Shown here: positions 1 to 5,288 of the stretch, piece after piece
How the letters are laid out: every line of letters begins with the position of its first letter
How positions within the stretch are numbered: the stretch's first letter is position 1
Source of the DNA: an uncultured Kiloniellales bacterium
Lineage (GTDB): Bacteria > Pseudomonadota > Alphaproteobacteria > Kiloniellales > JAKSDN01
Assembly: GCA_937974415.1 (NCBI GenBank)
Contig: CALJXB010000101.1
Coordinates: 1-5,346, forward strand
DNA: 5,346 nt
Direction: 5' to 3'
Made by a program: the position numbers and the translations under genes
The notes under the pieces: generated by a model
Seen by the model: only the letters and a program-made list of their open reading frames with translations
Told to the model about the DNA's origin: nothing
Databases searched by the model: none

Positions 1-128
1 TGAGCCACATCTACCGCCACCACGGGCCGGCCGGCGCGCTCGCCCGCTCGGTCGGCGCCGGCAGCATGGTGTTCTGGGCGGTCGCCATGCTGGCAGGCTA
101 CCTGGTGATCTCGCTCACCACCTTCTGA
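1..128 (+). CDS. C-terminal end of an unidentified membrane protein (partial)
   Basis: The window opens inside a reading frame whose first whole codon is at base 3 and which ends at TGA 126-128. The 41 visible residues start SHIYRHHGPAGALARS and finish with a hydrophobic stretch, MVFWAVAMLAGYLVISL, that looks like a last transmembrane helix, leaving only three residues (TTF) after it. A basic, histidine-rich segment precedes the helix, as expected for a cytosolic or interfacial loop. Third codon positions are nearly all G or C, matching the operon next to it and supporting real coding. The gene converges on the methyltransferase gene with only 9 bases between the two stops. The only inverted repeat there is 4 bp (ACCT/AGGT), too weak to call a terminator. 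I do not recognise the family from this tail. Confidence 0.6.
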   Translation, partial: SHIYRHHGPAGALARSVGAGSMVFWAVAMLAGYLVISLTTF

Positions 129-137
129 GGTCTTCGA

Positions 138-917
138 TCAACCGGGCGCCATGGGTTCGGCGCGGAAGATCAGTTTGCGGTCGAGCAGCGCCGCGATCTT
201 GCCGCCGTCGATCTCGAAGAGGGTCTGCCGGATCTCTTCCGGTGCCTCGAGGATGTGGGTGACCAGGGCCGCGATCTCGGCCTCGCTGAGGCCGGTGCGG
301 CGGATCCAGAGGTCGAAGGGATGGCGCTTGCGGTAGACCGTCTCGCGCACCATGCGAAGGCCCGCCGCCGCCACGGCCGCCCCCCAGTCCGTCCGGCTGA
401 GCGAATGGACATGGGTCGGGTCGCGGCGCTTATCCAGGTCCTCCAGGAAGCCCGCGACCGCCGGCGCGTCGGGCGCCAGGCTGTCCTCGACCACCAGGCG
501 GCCGGAGGGCTTCAGGACCCGGGCCGCCTCTTTCACGAAGCCTGCCACGTCGTGGAAGTGGTGGGGGGCGATGCGGCAGGTGACCAGGTCGAGGGAAGCC
601 GACGGAAGGGGCAGGGCGTGCACGTCGCCGATCAGATAGGCGAGGTTCGCCAGGCCCATTTCGGCGGCGCGGTCGCGAGCCACCGCTATCATGCCGGGGG
701 CAATGTCGAGGCCGATCACAAAGTCCGCGCCGGGCGCCAGGCGCGCGGCGGTATGTCCGGGGCCGGTGGCGACATCCAGGCAGCTCTCGCCCGCTGCGGG
801 CGCCGCGAAGTCCAGTACCAGGTCCAGGTCGTCGCCCTCGGCATGAGTCGGGCTGGCGGCGTAGGCCTCGGCCTGGCGCGAAAACTGATCGGCTGCGGTG
901 CGGGTCGGGTCGCTCAT
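138..917 (-). CDS. Class I SAM-dependent methyltransferase (UbiE/Methyltransf_11 type)
   Basis: This 259-residue protein has the Rossmann-like methyltransferase core. Motif I, LDVATGPGHTA, is at about residues 47-57. The acidic residue ending strand 2, D71 in GLDIAPGM, should hold the SAM ribose. GDVHALPLP is at 97-105, RIAPHHFHD at 115-123, and the RVLKPSGRLVVED strand/turn at 133-145. The C-terminal third (VYRKRHPFDLWIRR and on) is probably the substrate lid. Family knowledge gives methyl transfer from SAM to a small molecule in the cytosol; the substrate cannot be read from sequence. The start is the ATG at 915-917. It overlaps the permease stop as ATGA and has a strong Shine-Dalgarno (GGAGGAGA, 919-926) inside the end of the permease gene. 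The frame stays open far upstream, but that extension only shadows the permease. As last gene of the ThiZ/ThiX operon it may act on a thiamine-related or other imported compound, which is inference. Confidence 0.9.
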   Translation of the reverse strand: MSDPTRTAADQFSRQAEAYAASPTHAEGDDLDLVLDFAAPAAGESCLDVATGPGHTAARLAPGADFVIGLDIAPGMIAVARDRAAEMGLANLAYLIGDVHALPLPSASLDLVTCRIAPHHFHDVAGFVKEAARVLKPSGRLVVEDSLAPDAPAVAGFLEDLDKRRDPTHVHSLSRTDWGAAVAAAGLRMVRETVYRKRHPFDLWIRRTGLSEAEIAALVTHILEAPEEIRQTLFEIDGGKIAALLDRKLIFRAEPMAPG

Positions 918-1657
918 GTCTCCTCCGCCAGCCAGGGTAGGGCAAGGCGCAGGCTCCGGTCGACGGCGAAATAGAGCAAGACGGCGAAGACCGCCAGGAC
1001 GAAGAGGGCGGCGAACATGAGGTCGATCTGCAGGCGGGCGTTGGCCTGCAGCATGAGATAGCCGAGACCGGCGCTGGAGCCGACCCATTCGCCGACCACG
1101 GCGCCGATGGGCGCCACCGCCGTCGCCACCCGCAGGCCCGAGGCGAGGGCGGGCAGGGCGGCGGGGATGCGGATCACCCGCAGCACCGCCAGGCGGCCGC
1201 CGCCCATGGTGCGGGCCAGGTCGAGCCAGCCGGGCTCGGTGCGCTTCAGGCCGTCGTAAAAGGCGGCGGTCACCGGGAAGTAGATGATCAGGGTGGCCAT
1301 GGCGACCTTGGAGGCGAGGCCGTAGCCGAGCCACAGTACCAGGATCGGCGCCAGGGCGAAGACCGGTACCGCCTGGCTCACCACCAGGACCGGCAGTAGC
1401 CAGTCCCGGGCCGGGCGGAAGGCGGCGATGAGGAGCGCGCTGGACACGCCGAGCAGAGTCCCTAACGCCAGGCCGAGCAGGATCTCCAAGATCGTGACGC
1501 CGGCGTTCTCGGCCAGCAGGTCCCAGTGCGCCGCCAGCGCCTTGGCCACCGCCAGCGGCCCCGGCAGGATGAAGTCGTCGACGCCGGTCAGCGTCACCAG
1601 GGCCTGCCAAGCTGCCACCAGGCCGAGGAAGATCGCCAGGCCGCGCAGCACGCTCAT
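914..1657 (-). CDS. thiX: ABC transporter permease, ThiX-like (HMP precursor uptake)
   Basis: This is a 247-residue integral membrane protein of the binding-protein-dependent permease family. Hydrophobic segments lie at roughly residues 5-22, 55-80, 87-112, 117-136, 176-190 and 212-232. The cytoplasmic EAA-type loop that docks on the ATPase is at about 146-169 (LARTMGGGRLAVLRVIRIP, then AALP). The run GAVVGEWVGSSAGLGYLML (185-203) followed by QIDLMFAALFVLAVF is characteristic of the ThiX/SsuC-type branch, and the pairing with a ThiZ-type ATPase favours ThiX. The role in importing pyrimidine precursors of thiamine is family knowledge from comparative genomics, not shown here. The start ATG at 1655-1657 overlaps the ATPase stop as ATGA, with a purine-rich GGTGGA at 1664-1669. 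Its own stop overlaps the methyltransferase start. An aliphatic sulfonate or taurine-type permease is the main alternative. Confidence 0.85.
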   Translation of the reverse strand: MSVLRGLAIFLGLVAAWQALVTLTGVDDFILPGPLAVAKALAAHWDLLAENAGVTILEILLGLALGTLLGVSSALLIAAFRPARDWLLPVLVVSQAVPVFALAPILVLWLGYGLASKVAMATLIIYFPVTAAFYDGLKRTEPGWLDLARTMGGGRLAVLRVIRIPAALPALASGLRVATAVAPIGAVVGEWVGSSAGLGYLMLQANARLQIDLMFAALFVLAVFAVLLYFAVDRSLRLALPWLAEET

Positions 1658-2487
1658 GCCAGGTCCACCAATTTCTGGCGGGCGCGGGCGAGGCGCTTCA
1701 AGAGATCGGCCTGGCGGGCGAGCACGCCGGCGTGCCCCGGATCGCGCGGCGGCGGCGGCAGCTTGGCCGGGCCGCCCGCATCCCCGTCAACGTCCTCGTC
1801 CACATCCAGCGCCGTCTCGAGCCTGGCCGGCGACCCGGCCATCACGATGATCCGATGCCCCAGCCTGAGCGCCTCCAGCGGGTCGTGGGTGACCAGGAGC
1901 ACGGTCCGCTCGGCCAGCAGGCGCGCGGCGAGCTCCTGCAGGGCGAAGCGAGTGATGGCGTCGAGGGCCGAGAAGGGCTCGTCCATCAACACGATGGGTC
2001 GGTCCTCAACCAACGTCCGGGCAAGCGCGACGCGCTGGCGCATGCCGCCGGACAGGCGCACCGGCAGATCGGTCTCGCGCCCCTTGAGCCCGACCTGTTC
2101 GATCAGGCTGCGGGCCTTCCCATCGACCTCCGGGTCGCGGTCTTCGCCGCGCAGGCGCGGGCCCAGGAGGACGTTGCCGAGAACGCTCGCCCAAGGCAGC
2201 AGCAGATCCTGCTGGGCCATGTAAGCGACCCGGCCCTGGACCGTGCGGCCGTCCCGGTCGACGGCGGCGCCGGGCGACCCGCTGTCCTTGCCGTCTTTGC
2301 CGCCATGGTTTTCGGCGAGCCCGGCGATCAGCCGCAACAGGCTCGTCTTGCCGACCCCCGACGGCCCCAGCAGGCAGGTGGTCCGGCCCGCCGGCAGCTC
2401 CAGGTCCAGATCGTCGAAGATGACGGCGCCGCGGTAGGACAGGCGCGCGGCGTGGAGGCGGACGTCGATAGGCGCGGCAGTGGTCAT
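1654..2487 (-). CDS. thiZ: ABC transporter ATP-binding protein, ThiZ-like
   Basis: This 277-residue ABC ATPase has every catalytic motif intact: Walker A GPSGVGKT (41-48), Q-loop around AYMAQQDLLLPW (88-99), signature LSGGMRQR (145-152), Walker B IVLMDE (165-170), D-loop SALD (173-176) and switch histidine H201 in VTHD. The sequence after the Q-loop, with NVLLGPRLRGE, is typical of the ThiZ branch. It would power the ThiX permease from the cytosolic face. Between Walker A and the Q-loop lies a Gly/Lys/Asp-rich insert (about 60-80), and the tail has an acidic run DVDEDVDGD (228-236) before a proline stretch. Both look like flexible, lineage-specific additions. It is the first gene of the minus-strand operon. 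The start ATG (2485-2487) has no clear Shine-Dalgarno, and no other in-frame start lies just upstream, so leaderless or weak initiation is possible. Confidence 0.87.
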   Translation of the reverse strand: MTTAAPIDVRLHAARLSYRGAVIFDDLDLELPAGRTTCLLGPSGVGKTSLLRLIAGLAENHGGKDGKDSGSPGAAVDRDGRTVQGRVAYMAQQDLLLPWASVLGNVLLGPRLRGEDRDPEVDGKARSLIEQVGLKGRETDLPVRLSGGMRQRVALARTLVEDRPIVLMDEPFSALDAITRFALQELAARLLAERTVLLVTHDPLEALRLGHRIIVMAGSPARLETALDVDEDVDGDAGGPAKLPPPPRDPGHAGVLARQADLLKRLARARQKLVDLA

Positions 2488-2571
2488 GGGGTGTGGCGTG
2501 GCTTCGTGGTCGCGGCAGCGGACTATGCCAGCCGAGCGCCGGAAGCGCTATTCCCGCAAGATGACGCGGCA

Positions 2572-2596
2572 CCAGGGCATGTTACCCAGGACATGT
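2572..2596. repeat. Imperfect 11-bp tandem repeat, 14-bp period
   Basis: CCAGGGCATGT (2572-2582) is followed after TAC by CCAGGACATGT (2586-2596), so the unit differs at one base of 11. It sits 85 bases upstream of the thiZ start. On the minus strand the stop of a short open frame (TGA, 2596-2598) touches its edge. It could be an operator with two half-sites on nearly the same DNA face, or the remains of an insertion-sequence end. Nothing in the sequence decides between these. Confidence 0.5.
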
Positions 2597-2962
2597 CATT
2601 CAGCGGCCGCGAGTTCGCGTCTCATTTCGAGATCCTGCCAATCCAACGCCTCGAGCGTGCGTTTCCGAGCTGAGTACCACCGCTCAACCCCCGATAACAG
2701 CCGGGCTCAGCGACGCCGGAAAAGGCCGGTTTGCGACCCGAAGCGGACTCCTCATGAGAGTCCGGGTGTCCTGCTGTGCCGTCGATTTCGACCAGCCACT
2801 CGCGACGGGCCAAGTTTCTTCCATGTATCGGCCATTCTCCGGACCGGCGTGCCATCCGGTCCGTTGCAAGAAATTTCCCACCCTCCGCGCCGGTGCGCGC
2901 CGGTTCCGGCCGAGAAGCTTGGCAGATCGAAAGGTGCGTCCGGCGCATCCAAATCCGTCGCC

Positions 2963-3014
2963 ATGATTAGGAAAAACCGAACCAATGCTTCATGAAATAA
3001 TGTTTTTGCTAATG
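2963..3014 (+). promoter_or_regulatory. AT-rich patch, likely promoter region of the flavoprotein gene
   Basis: Bases 2981-3014 are only about 29% G+C (10 of 34), in strong contrast to everything to the left. A possible pair is TTCATG (2989-2994) and TAATGC (3010-3015) with a 15-bp spacer, which is short. An 8-bp palindrome TTCATGAA lies at 2989-2996 and could be an operator half-site. The promoter words are weak matches; the composition and position upstream of a well-supported start are the main evidence. Confidence 0.3.
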
Positions 3015-3068
3015 CAGCCGACCCCGTAGGTTGACGGCCAGACACGCTGAAAGTCTTGCAGCGCCGGA

Positions 3069-3074
3069 AAGGGA
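3069..3074 (+). promoter_or_regulatory. Ribosome binding site deciding the flavoprotein start
   Basis: The purine run GGAAAGGGA (3066-3074), with AAGGGA as its core, lies 7 bases before the ATG at 3082. It supports that ATG over the in-frame TTG at 3031, which would add 17 residues ahead of the FAD-binding strand and has only AT-rich or unrelated sequence before it. Confidence 0.65.
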
Positions 3075-3081
3075 CCCAGAA

Positions 3082-4347
3082 ATGTCCATTGAAAAGGTAG
3101 AGACGCTCGTTGTTGGCGGCGGCCAAGCCGGCTTGGCCATGAGCGAGCACCTGAGCAACTGCGGCGTACCTCACCTCGTTCTGGAGCGGCACCGAATTGC
3201 CGAACGCTGGCGCTCGGAAAGATGGGACTCTTTGGTCGCCAATGGTCCGGCCTGGCATGACAGATTTCCGGGCATGGAATTTTCCGATATCGATCCCGAT
3301 GCCTTTGCCCCGAAGGAGAGGGTTGCGGACTATTTTGTCGCTTACGCGGAAAAGATCGCTGCCCCCGTCCGCTGCGGCGTGGAGGTAAAGGATGTGCAAA
3401 GGAACGCCGGCGGGCGAGGCTTTCGTGTCGAAACGTCGGAGGGCGCGATCGAAGCCACCTACGTGGTCGCCGCCACCGGACCTTTTCAACGCCCTGTCAT
3501 CCCAGCCGTCGTTCCCGAAGATGCAGACGTCATGCAGATCCATTCCAACGCCTACCGCAATCCCGACCAGTTACCCGAGGGGGCGGTGCTGGTGGTCGGA
3601 GCGGGGTCTTCGGGGGTACAGATCGCGGACGAACTCCTGCGTGCGGGAAAGCGCGTTTACCTCTCGGTCGGCCCGCACGACCGTCCTCCCCGAAGCTATC
3701 GCGGACGCGACTTCGTCTGGTGGCTGGGGGTCCTCGGCAAGTGGGATGCCCAAACCCCCGAGCCGGGCACGGAACATGTCACGATCTCGGTGAGCGGTGC
3801 CTATGGCGGCCAGACGGTCGACTTGCGACGTCTTGCTGCGCAGGGGATGACGCTCCTTGGTCTGACGAGATCGTTCCAAGACGGTGTGCTGAACTTCGCG
3901 CCGGATCTTGCGGACAATCTTGCCCAAGGCGATGCCAACTACCTGTCGGTGTTGGACGAAGCCGACGCTTATGTAGCCCGCAACGGTCTTGACCTTCCGC
4001 AGGAGCCCGACGCTCGCAAGATCGAGCCGGACCCGGATTGCGTGAGCGATCCCATTCTCGAGATTAATCTGGCGGAGGCTGGAATAGCCTCGATCGTCTG
4101 GGCAACAGGCTTTGCGGTCGATTACAGCTGGTTGAAGGTTGACGCATTCGACGAAAAAGGTCGGCCGAAGCATCAGCGCGGTGTCTCGGCTGAGCCCGGG
4201 ATCTACTTTCTGGGATTGCCGTGGCTGTCGCGGCGGGGGTCCTCCTTCATCTGGGGCGTCTGGCACGACGCCAAGCATCTGGCGGACCATATTTCCACGC
4301 AACGCAAGTATCTGGCTTACCATCCTTCCGCGCGCGAGCATGACTGA
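3082..4347 (+). CDS. FAD/NAD(P)-dependent monooxygenase-like flavoprotein (CzcO/COG2072 type)
   Basis: This is a complete 421-residue two-dinucleotide-domain flavoprotein. The N-terminal FAD site is VVGGGQAGLA (10-19), with E35 in LVLER ending strand 2. RWRSERWDSL (42-51) is typical of the group. VVAATGPF is at about 128-135 and a second ATG-type motif, IVWATGF, at about 338-344. The NAD(P)H Rossmann motif VVGAGSSG is at 171-178. IHSNAYRNP (153-161) stands where flavin monooxygenases and Baeyer-Villiger enzymes carry their fingerprint histidine. The tail GIYFLGLPWLSRRGSSF closes the FAD site. Family knowledge suggests NAD(P)H-dependent oxygenation of a small organic substrate in the cytosol; the substrate is unknown, and older 'K+ transport' labels for this family are not supported here. 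The start ATG has a good Shine-Dalgarno. Mixed third positions distinguish it from the left operon. It is followed closely by a LysR fragment, perhaps its former regulator. Confidence 0.9.
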   Translation: MSIEKVETLVVGGGQAGLAMSEHLSNCGVPHLVLERHRIAERWRSERWDSLVANGPAWHDRFPGMEFSDIDPDAFAPKERVADYFVAYAEKIAAPVRCGVEVKDVQRNAGGRGFRVETSEGAIEATYVVAATGPFQRPVIPAVVPEDADVMQIHSNAYRNPDQLPEGAVLVVGAGSSGVQIADELLRAGKRVYLSVGPHDRPPRSYRGRDFVWWLGVLGKWDAQTPEPGTEHVTISVSGAYGGQTVDLRRLAAQGMTLLGLTRSFQDGVLNFAPDLADNLAQGDANYLSVLDEADAYVARNGLDLPQEPDARKIEPDPDCVSDPILEINLAEAGIASIVWATGFAVDYSWLKVDAFDEKGRPKHQRGVSAEPGIYFLGLPWLSRRGSSFIWGVWHDAKHLADHISTQRKYLAYHPSAREHD

Positions 4348-4674
4348 GGGCTCATAGACAGGAGATAACGGCAGCGGAACGAGAGCGACGGCCCTTAAGA
4401 TTACGCTCAGTCAGTTGGAATACTTTGTAGCGGTCGGCGGTGCCGATGTCCCTCTTAGGCTAGTCTGAGACGGTCTGAAGGACACGCAAGAATGTCGGCT
4501 CAGCCCCGGCGATCGATCGTCGCAACAAATCCCAGATTTTTGGACAAGCTGATTACAGTCGCCGTCTCAACACAGGCGATGGCAGAAAACCCTGACGCGG
4601 CGGTGGCCGTCAATGGGTGTCACGGCTCTAATTCTAGCCCGCTGACAATCTCGTGTGCACTCAATCTTCTGCGT
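4348..4674. other. Intergenic region with LysR remnant and no intact gene
   Basis: After the flavoprotein stop this 327-base stretch holds the LysR start fragment (4400-4440 or so), then a GTCTGA direct repeat (4463-4468 and 4473-4478, 10-bp period). Then comes an ATG at 4492 with GAAGGA (4477-4482) nine bases before it. That ATG opens an 87-codon + strand frame (stop at 4755) whose last third runs against the better-supported minus-strand small membrane gene. I do not recognise the product and leave it uncalled. No strong hairpin followed by a T-run was found for either the flavoprotein or the minus-strand pair. Confidence 0.5.
4400..4468 (+). pseudogene. N-terminal fragment of a LysR-type transcriptional regulator
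   Basis: Read from 4400, the frame gives ITLSQLEYFVAVGG and then unrelated residues (ADVPLRLV) to TGA 4466-4468. The first twelve residues match the consensus start of the LysR winged-helix DNA-binding domain, which normally continues into a serine/alanine-rich helix (SFTRAA-like). Here the similarity stops at about base 4440. The expected initiator is ATT rather than ATG. No ATG, GTG or TTG lies in frame between it and the upstream TAG at 4355-4357. The fragment is therefore a stump of a gene of normally about 300 codons, cut after its first dozen or so codons. It lies 52 bases after the flavoprotein stop, so the lost regulator probably neighboured that gene. The match is short, but its residue-by-residue fit makes chance unlikely. 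Confidence 0.65.
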
Positions 4675-4866
4675 CTAAATCAGCACCCAAAGTATCGCGG
4701 CCCAAAGGATGCCCCCCAGGATAACCCCCAGTACGACACCTCTCGCCGCGCTTAGTGGGTCGCTGTCGTCTTCGTGAGCGACAGTCTCTACCAACGCGGT
4801 CTCAAGCAATTCGCACTGCGTTTGATGCGGCTGGTCCTGAGTGGGCGTTTGCTCAACAAGGCTCAT
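4675..4866 (-). CDS. Small single-span membrane protein (63 aa), function unknown
   Basis: The product has a polar, Gln/Glu-rich N-terminal part of about 38 residues with the acidic patch HEDDSD (31-36). Then comes DPLSAARG and one hydrophobic helix, GVVLGVILGGILWAAILWVLI (43-63), reaching the very C-terminus. This suggests a tail-anchored inner-membrane protein with the N-terminus in the cytosol. Small accessory-region proteins with a 'DPLSAxRG plus one helix' layout are familiar to me from phage or plasmid-like contexts, but I cannot name a function. It follows the SciP-like gene by 29 bases on the same strand and is probably cotranscribed. The ATG at 4864-4866 lacks a clear Shine-Dalgarno, which lowers confidence. 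The stop is TAG. The competing + strand frame over 4675-4755 has no recognisable features. Confidence 0.6.
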   Translation of the reverse strand: MSLVEQTPTQDQPHQTQCELLETALVETVAHEDDSDPLSAARGVVLGVILGGILWAAILWVLI

Positions 4867-4895
4867 CGGACACAGTGCGGCGATCGTGAGGGGGC

Positions 4896-5177
4896 TTAGT
4901 CTGTCTTTCTGTAGAGCTGCAGCTTCGTAGTACGCAGGCCGCGAGGTCCGTGCTTGGCAAGCGAATCAGCCCAAGACACAAGCTCTTCTTCGGATAGCCG
5001 GTAACGCTCGCAGGCGTCCTCCAAACTAAGCAAACCGCCCCGAATAGCTGCAACGAGCTCGGCTTTTCGCCGAATGACCCACCGAATCGTTTCCGGTGGC
5101 GGAAGATCCTCGAGAGTAAGTGGATGTCCCGATGGGCCAATCGGCAGTGGCGCTCTACCTGAGCGATCGAAAGGCAT
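4896..5177 (-). CDS. sciP: SciP-like CtrA inhibitor homologue (DUF1153)
   Basis: The 93-residue product carries the DUF1153 core: IGPSGHPLTLEDLPPPET (13-30), the highly conserved RWVIRRKAELVAAIRGGLLS (32-51), a helix-turn-helix over about 48-75 (SLEDACERYRLSEEELVSW) and the ending LRTTKLQLYR (81-90). In Caulobacter, SciP is a protein of similar size that binds DNA and CtrA and damps CtrA-activated transcription. This copy differs from typical SciP in its N-terminal leader and at several core positions, so it may be a paralogue with another target. The ATG at 5175-5177 is chosen because GGAG (5187-5190) sits 9 bases upstream and because it gives the usual family length. An in-frame TTG at 5213 would add 12 residues but lies beyond that ribosome site. 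Codons end freely in A or T, unlike the left operon. A small membrane protein gene follows downstream. Confidence 0.88.
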   Translation of the reverse strand: MPFDRSGRAPLPIGPSGHPLTLEDLPPPETIRWVIRRKAELVAAIRGGLLSLEDACERYRLSEEELVSWADSLAKHGPRGLRTTKLQLYRKTD

Positions 5178-5186
5178 GAGATCATG

Positions 5187-5190
5187 CTCC
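5187..5190 (-). promoter_or_regulatory. Ribosome binding site of the SciP-like gene
   Basis: GGAG on the minus strand (CTCC as printed) lies 9 bases before the ATG at 5175-5177, at the long end of normal spacing. It favours that start over the TTG at 5211-5213. Confidence 0.6.
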
Positions 5191-5244
5191 GTGATAGGTT
5201 CACCTAAGGGCAATCAGATTACGCCAACCCTTTTGAGGAACGGC

Positions 5245-5288
5245 TAATCGGTAGGGTTAACAATCGGAGAAGGTTCCCCGTAGTTAAG
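5245..5288 (-). promoter_or_regulatory. Candidate CtrA-type half-sites upstream of the SciP-like gene
   Basis: Two TTAAC words occur on the minus strand, within CTTAAC (5283-5288) and GTTAAC (5256-5261), with starts 27 bases apart. The second is followed by an ATTA (5245-5248) after 8 bases, so it resembles but does not equal the CtrA box TTAA-N7-TTAA. They lie roughly 80-110 bases upstream of the SciP-like start, a plausible promoter position, and Caulobacter sciP is itself in the CtrA circuit. TTAA is a common word, so this is only suggestive. Confidence 0.25.

Larger units (their letters stand above)
2488..3081. other. Gene-poor region between thiZ and the flavoprotein gene
   Basis: No complete gene is convincing in these 594 bases. 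From left to right: the thiZ leader, where CATAGT (minus strand) is the only weak -10-like word and no good -35 is at proper spacing; an imperfect tandem repeat at 2572-2596; a short open minus-strand frame (2599-2706) with a protein-like tail; a further protein-like minus-strand stretch starting near an ATG at 2962-2964; and an AT-rich patch at about 2963-3014 that probably carries the flavoprotein promoter. GC content falls stepwise along this region from the very high level of the left operon. I looked for a ThiY gene and for TPP-riboswitch core sequences on the minus strand and saw neither. Confidence 0.6.

Noticed and set aside
255..974. Long + strand open frame opposite the methyltransferase
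   Set aside because: It is a shadow of the GC-rich minus-strand coding region, with an Arg/Gly/Ala-rich translation and no domain motifs, while the opposite strand has complete methyltransferase motifs.
1732..2673. 313-codon + strand open frame opposite thiZ
   Set aside because: It is open only because the opposite strand is high-GC coding. It covers intact ABC motifs in thiZ and shows no family resemblance.
2488..2700. TPP riboswitch upstream of thiZ
   Set aside because: I looked on the minus strand for the conserved CTGAGA and the distal GATCTGG-type core and found neither.
3031..3081. TTG start adding 17 residues to the flavoprotein
   Set aside because: The ATG at 3082 has a good Shine-Dalgarno and places the FAD-binding strand near the N-terminus as is usual. 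The extension is unrelated to the fold.
2752..4341. Two long minus-strand open frames opposite the flavoprotein (2752-3543 and 3571-4341)
   Set aside because: Both are antisense shadows of a gene with complete FAD and NAD(P) motifs. Only the part below 2964 is kept, as a possible remnant.
4853..5203. 116-codon minus-strand frame overlapping the SciP-like gene
   Set aside because: It is in another frame across a clear DUF1153 coding region and has no recognisable features.
5178..5213. TTG start adding 12 residues to the SciP-like protein
   Set aside because: The GGAG at 5187-5190 serves the ATG at 5177, which also yields the normal family length.
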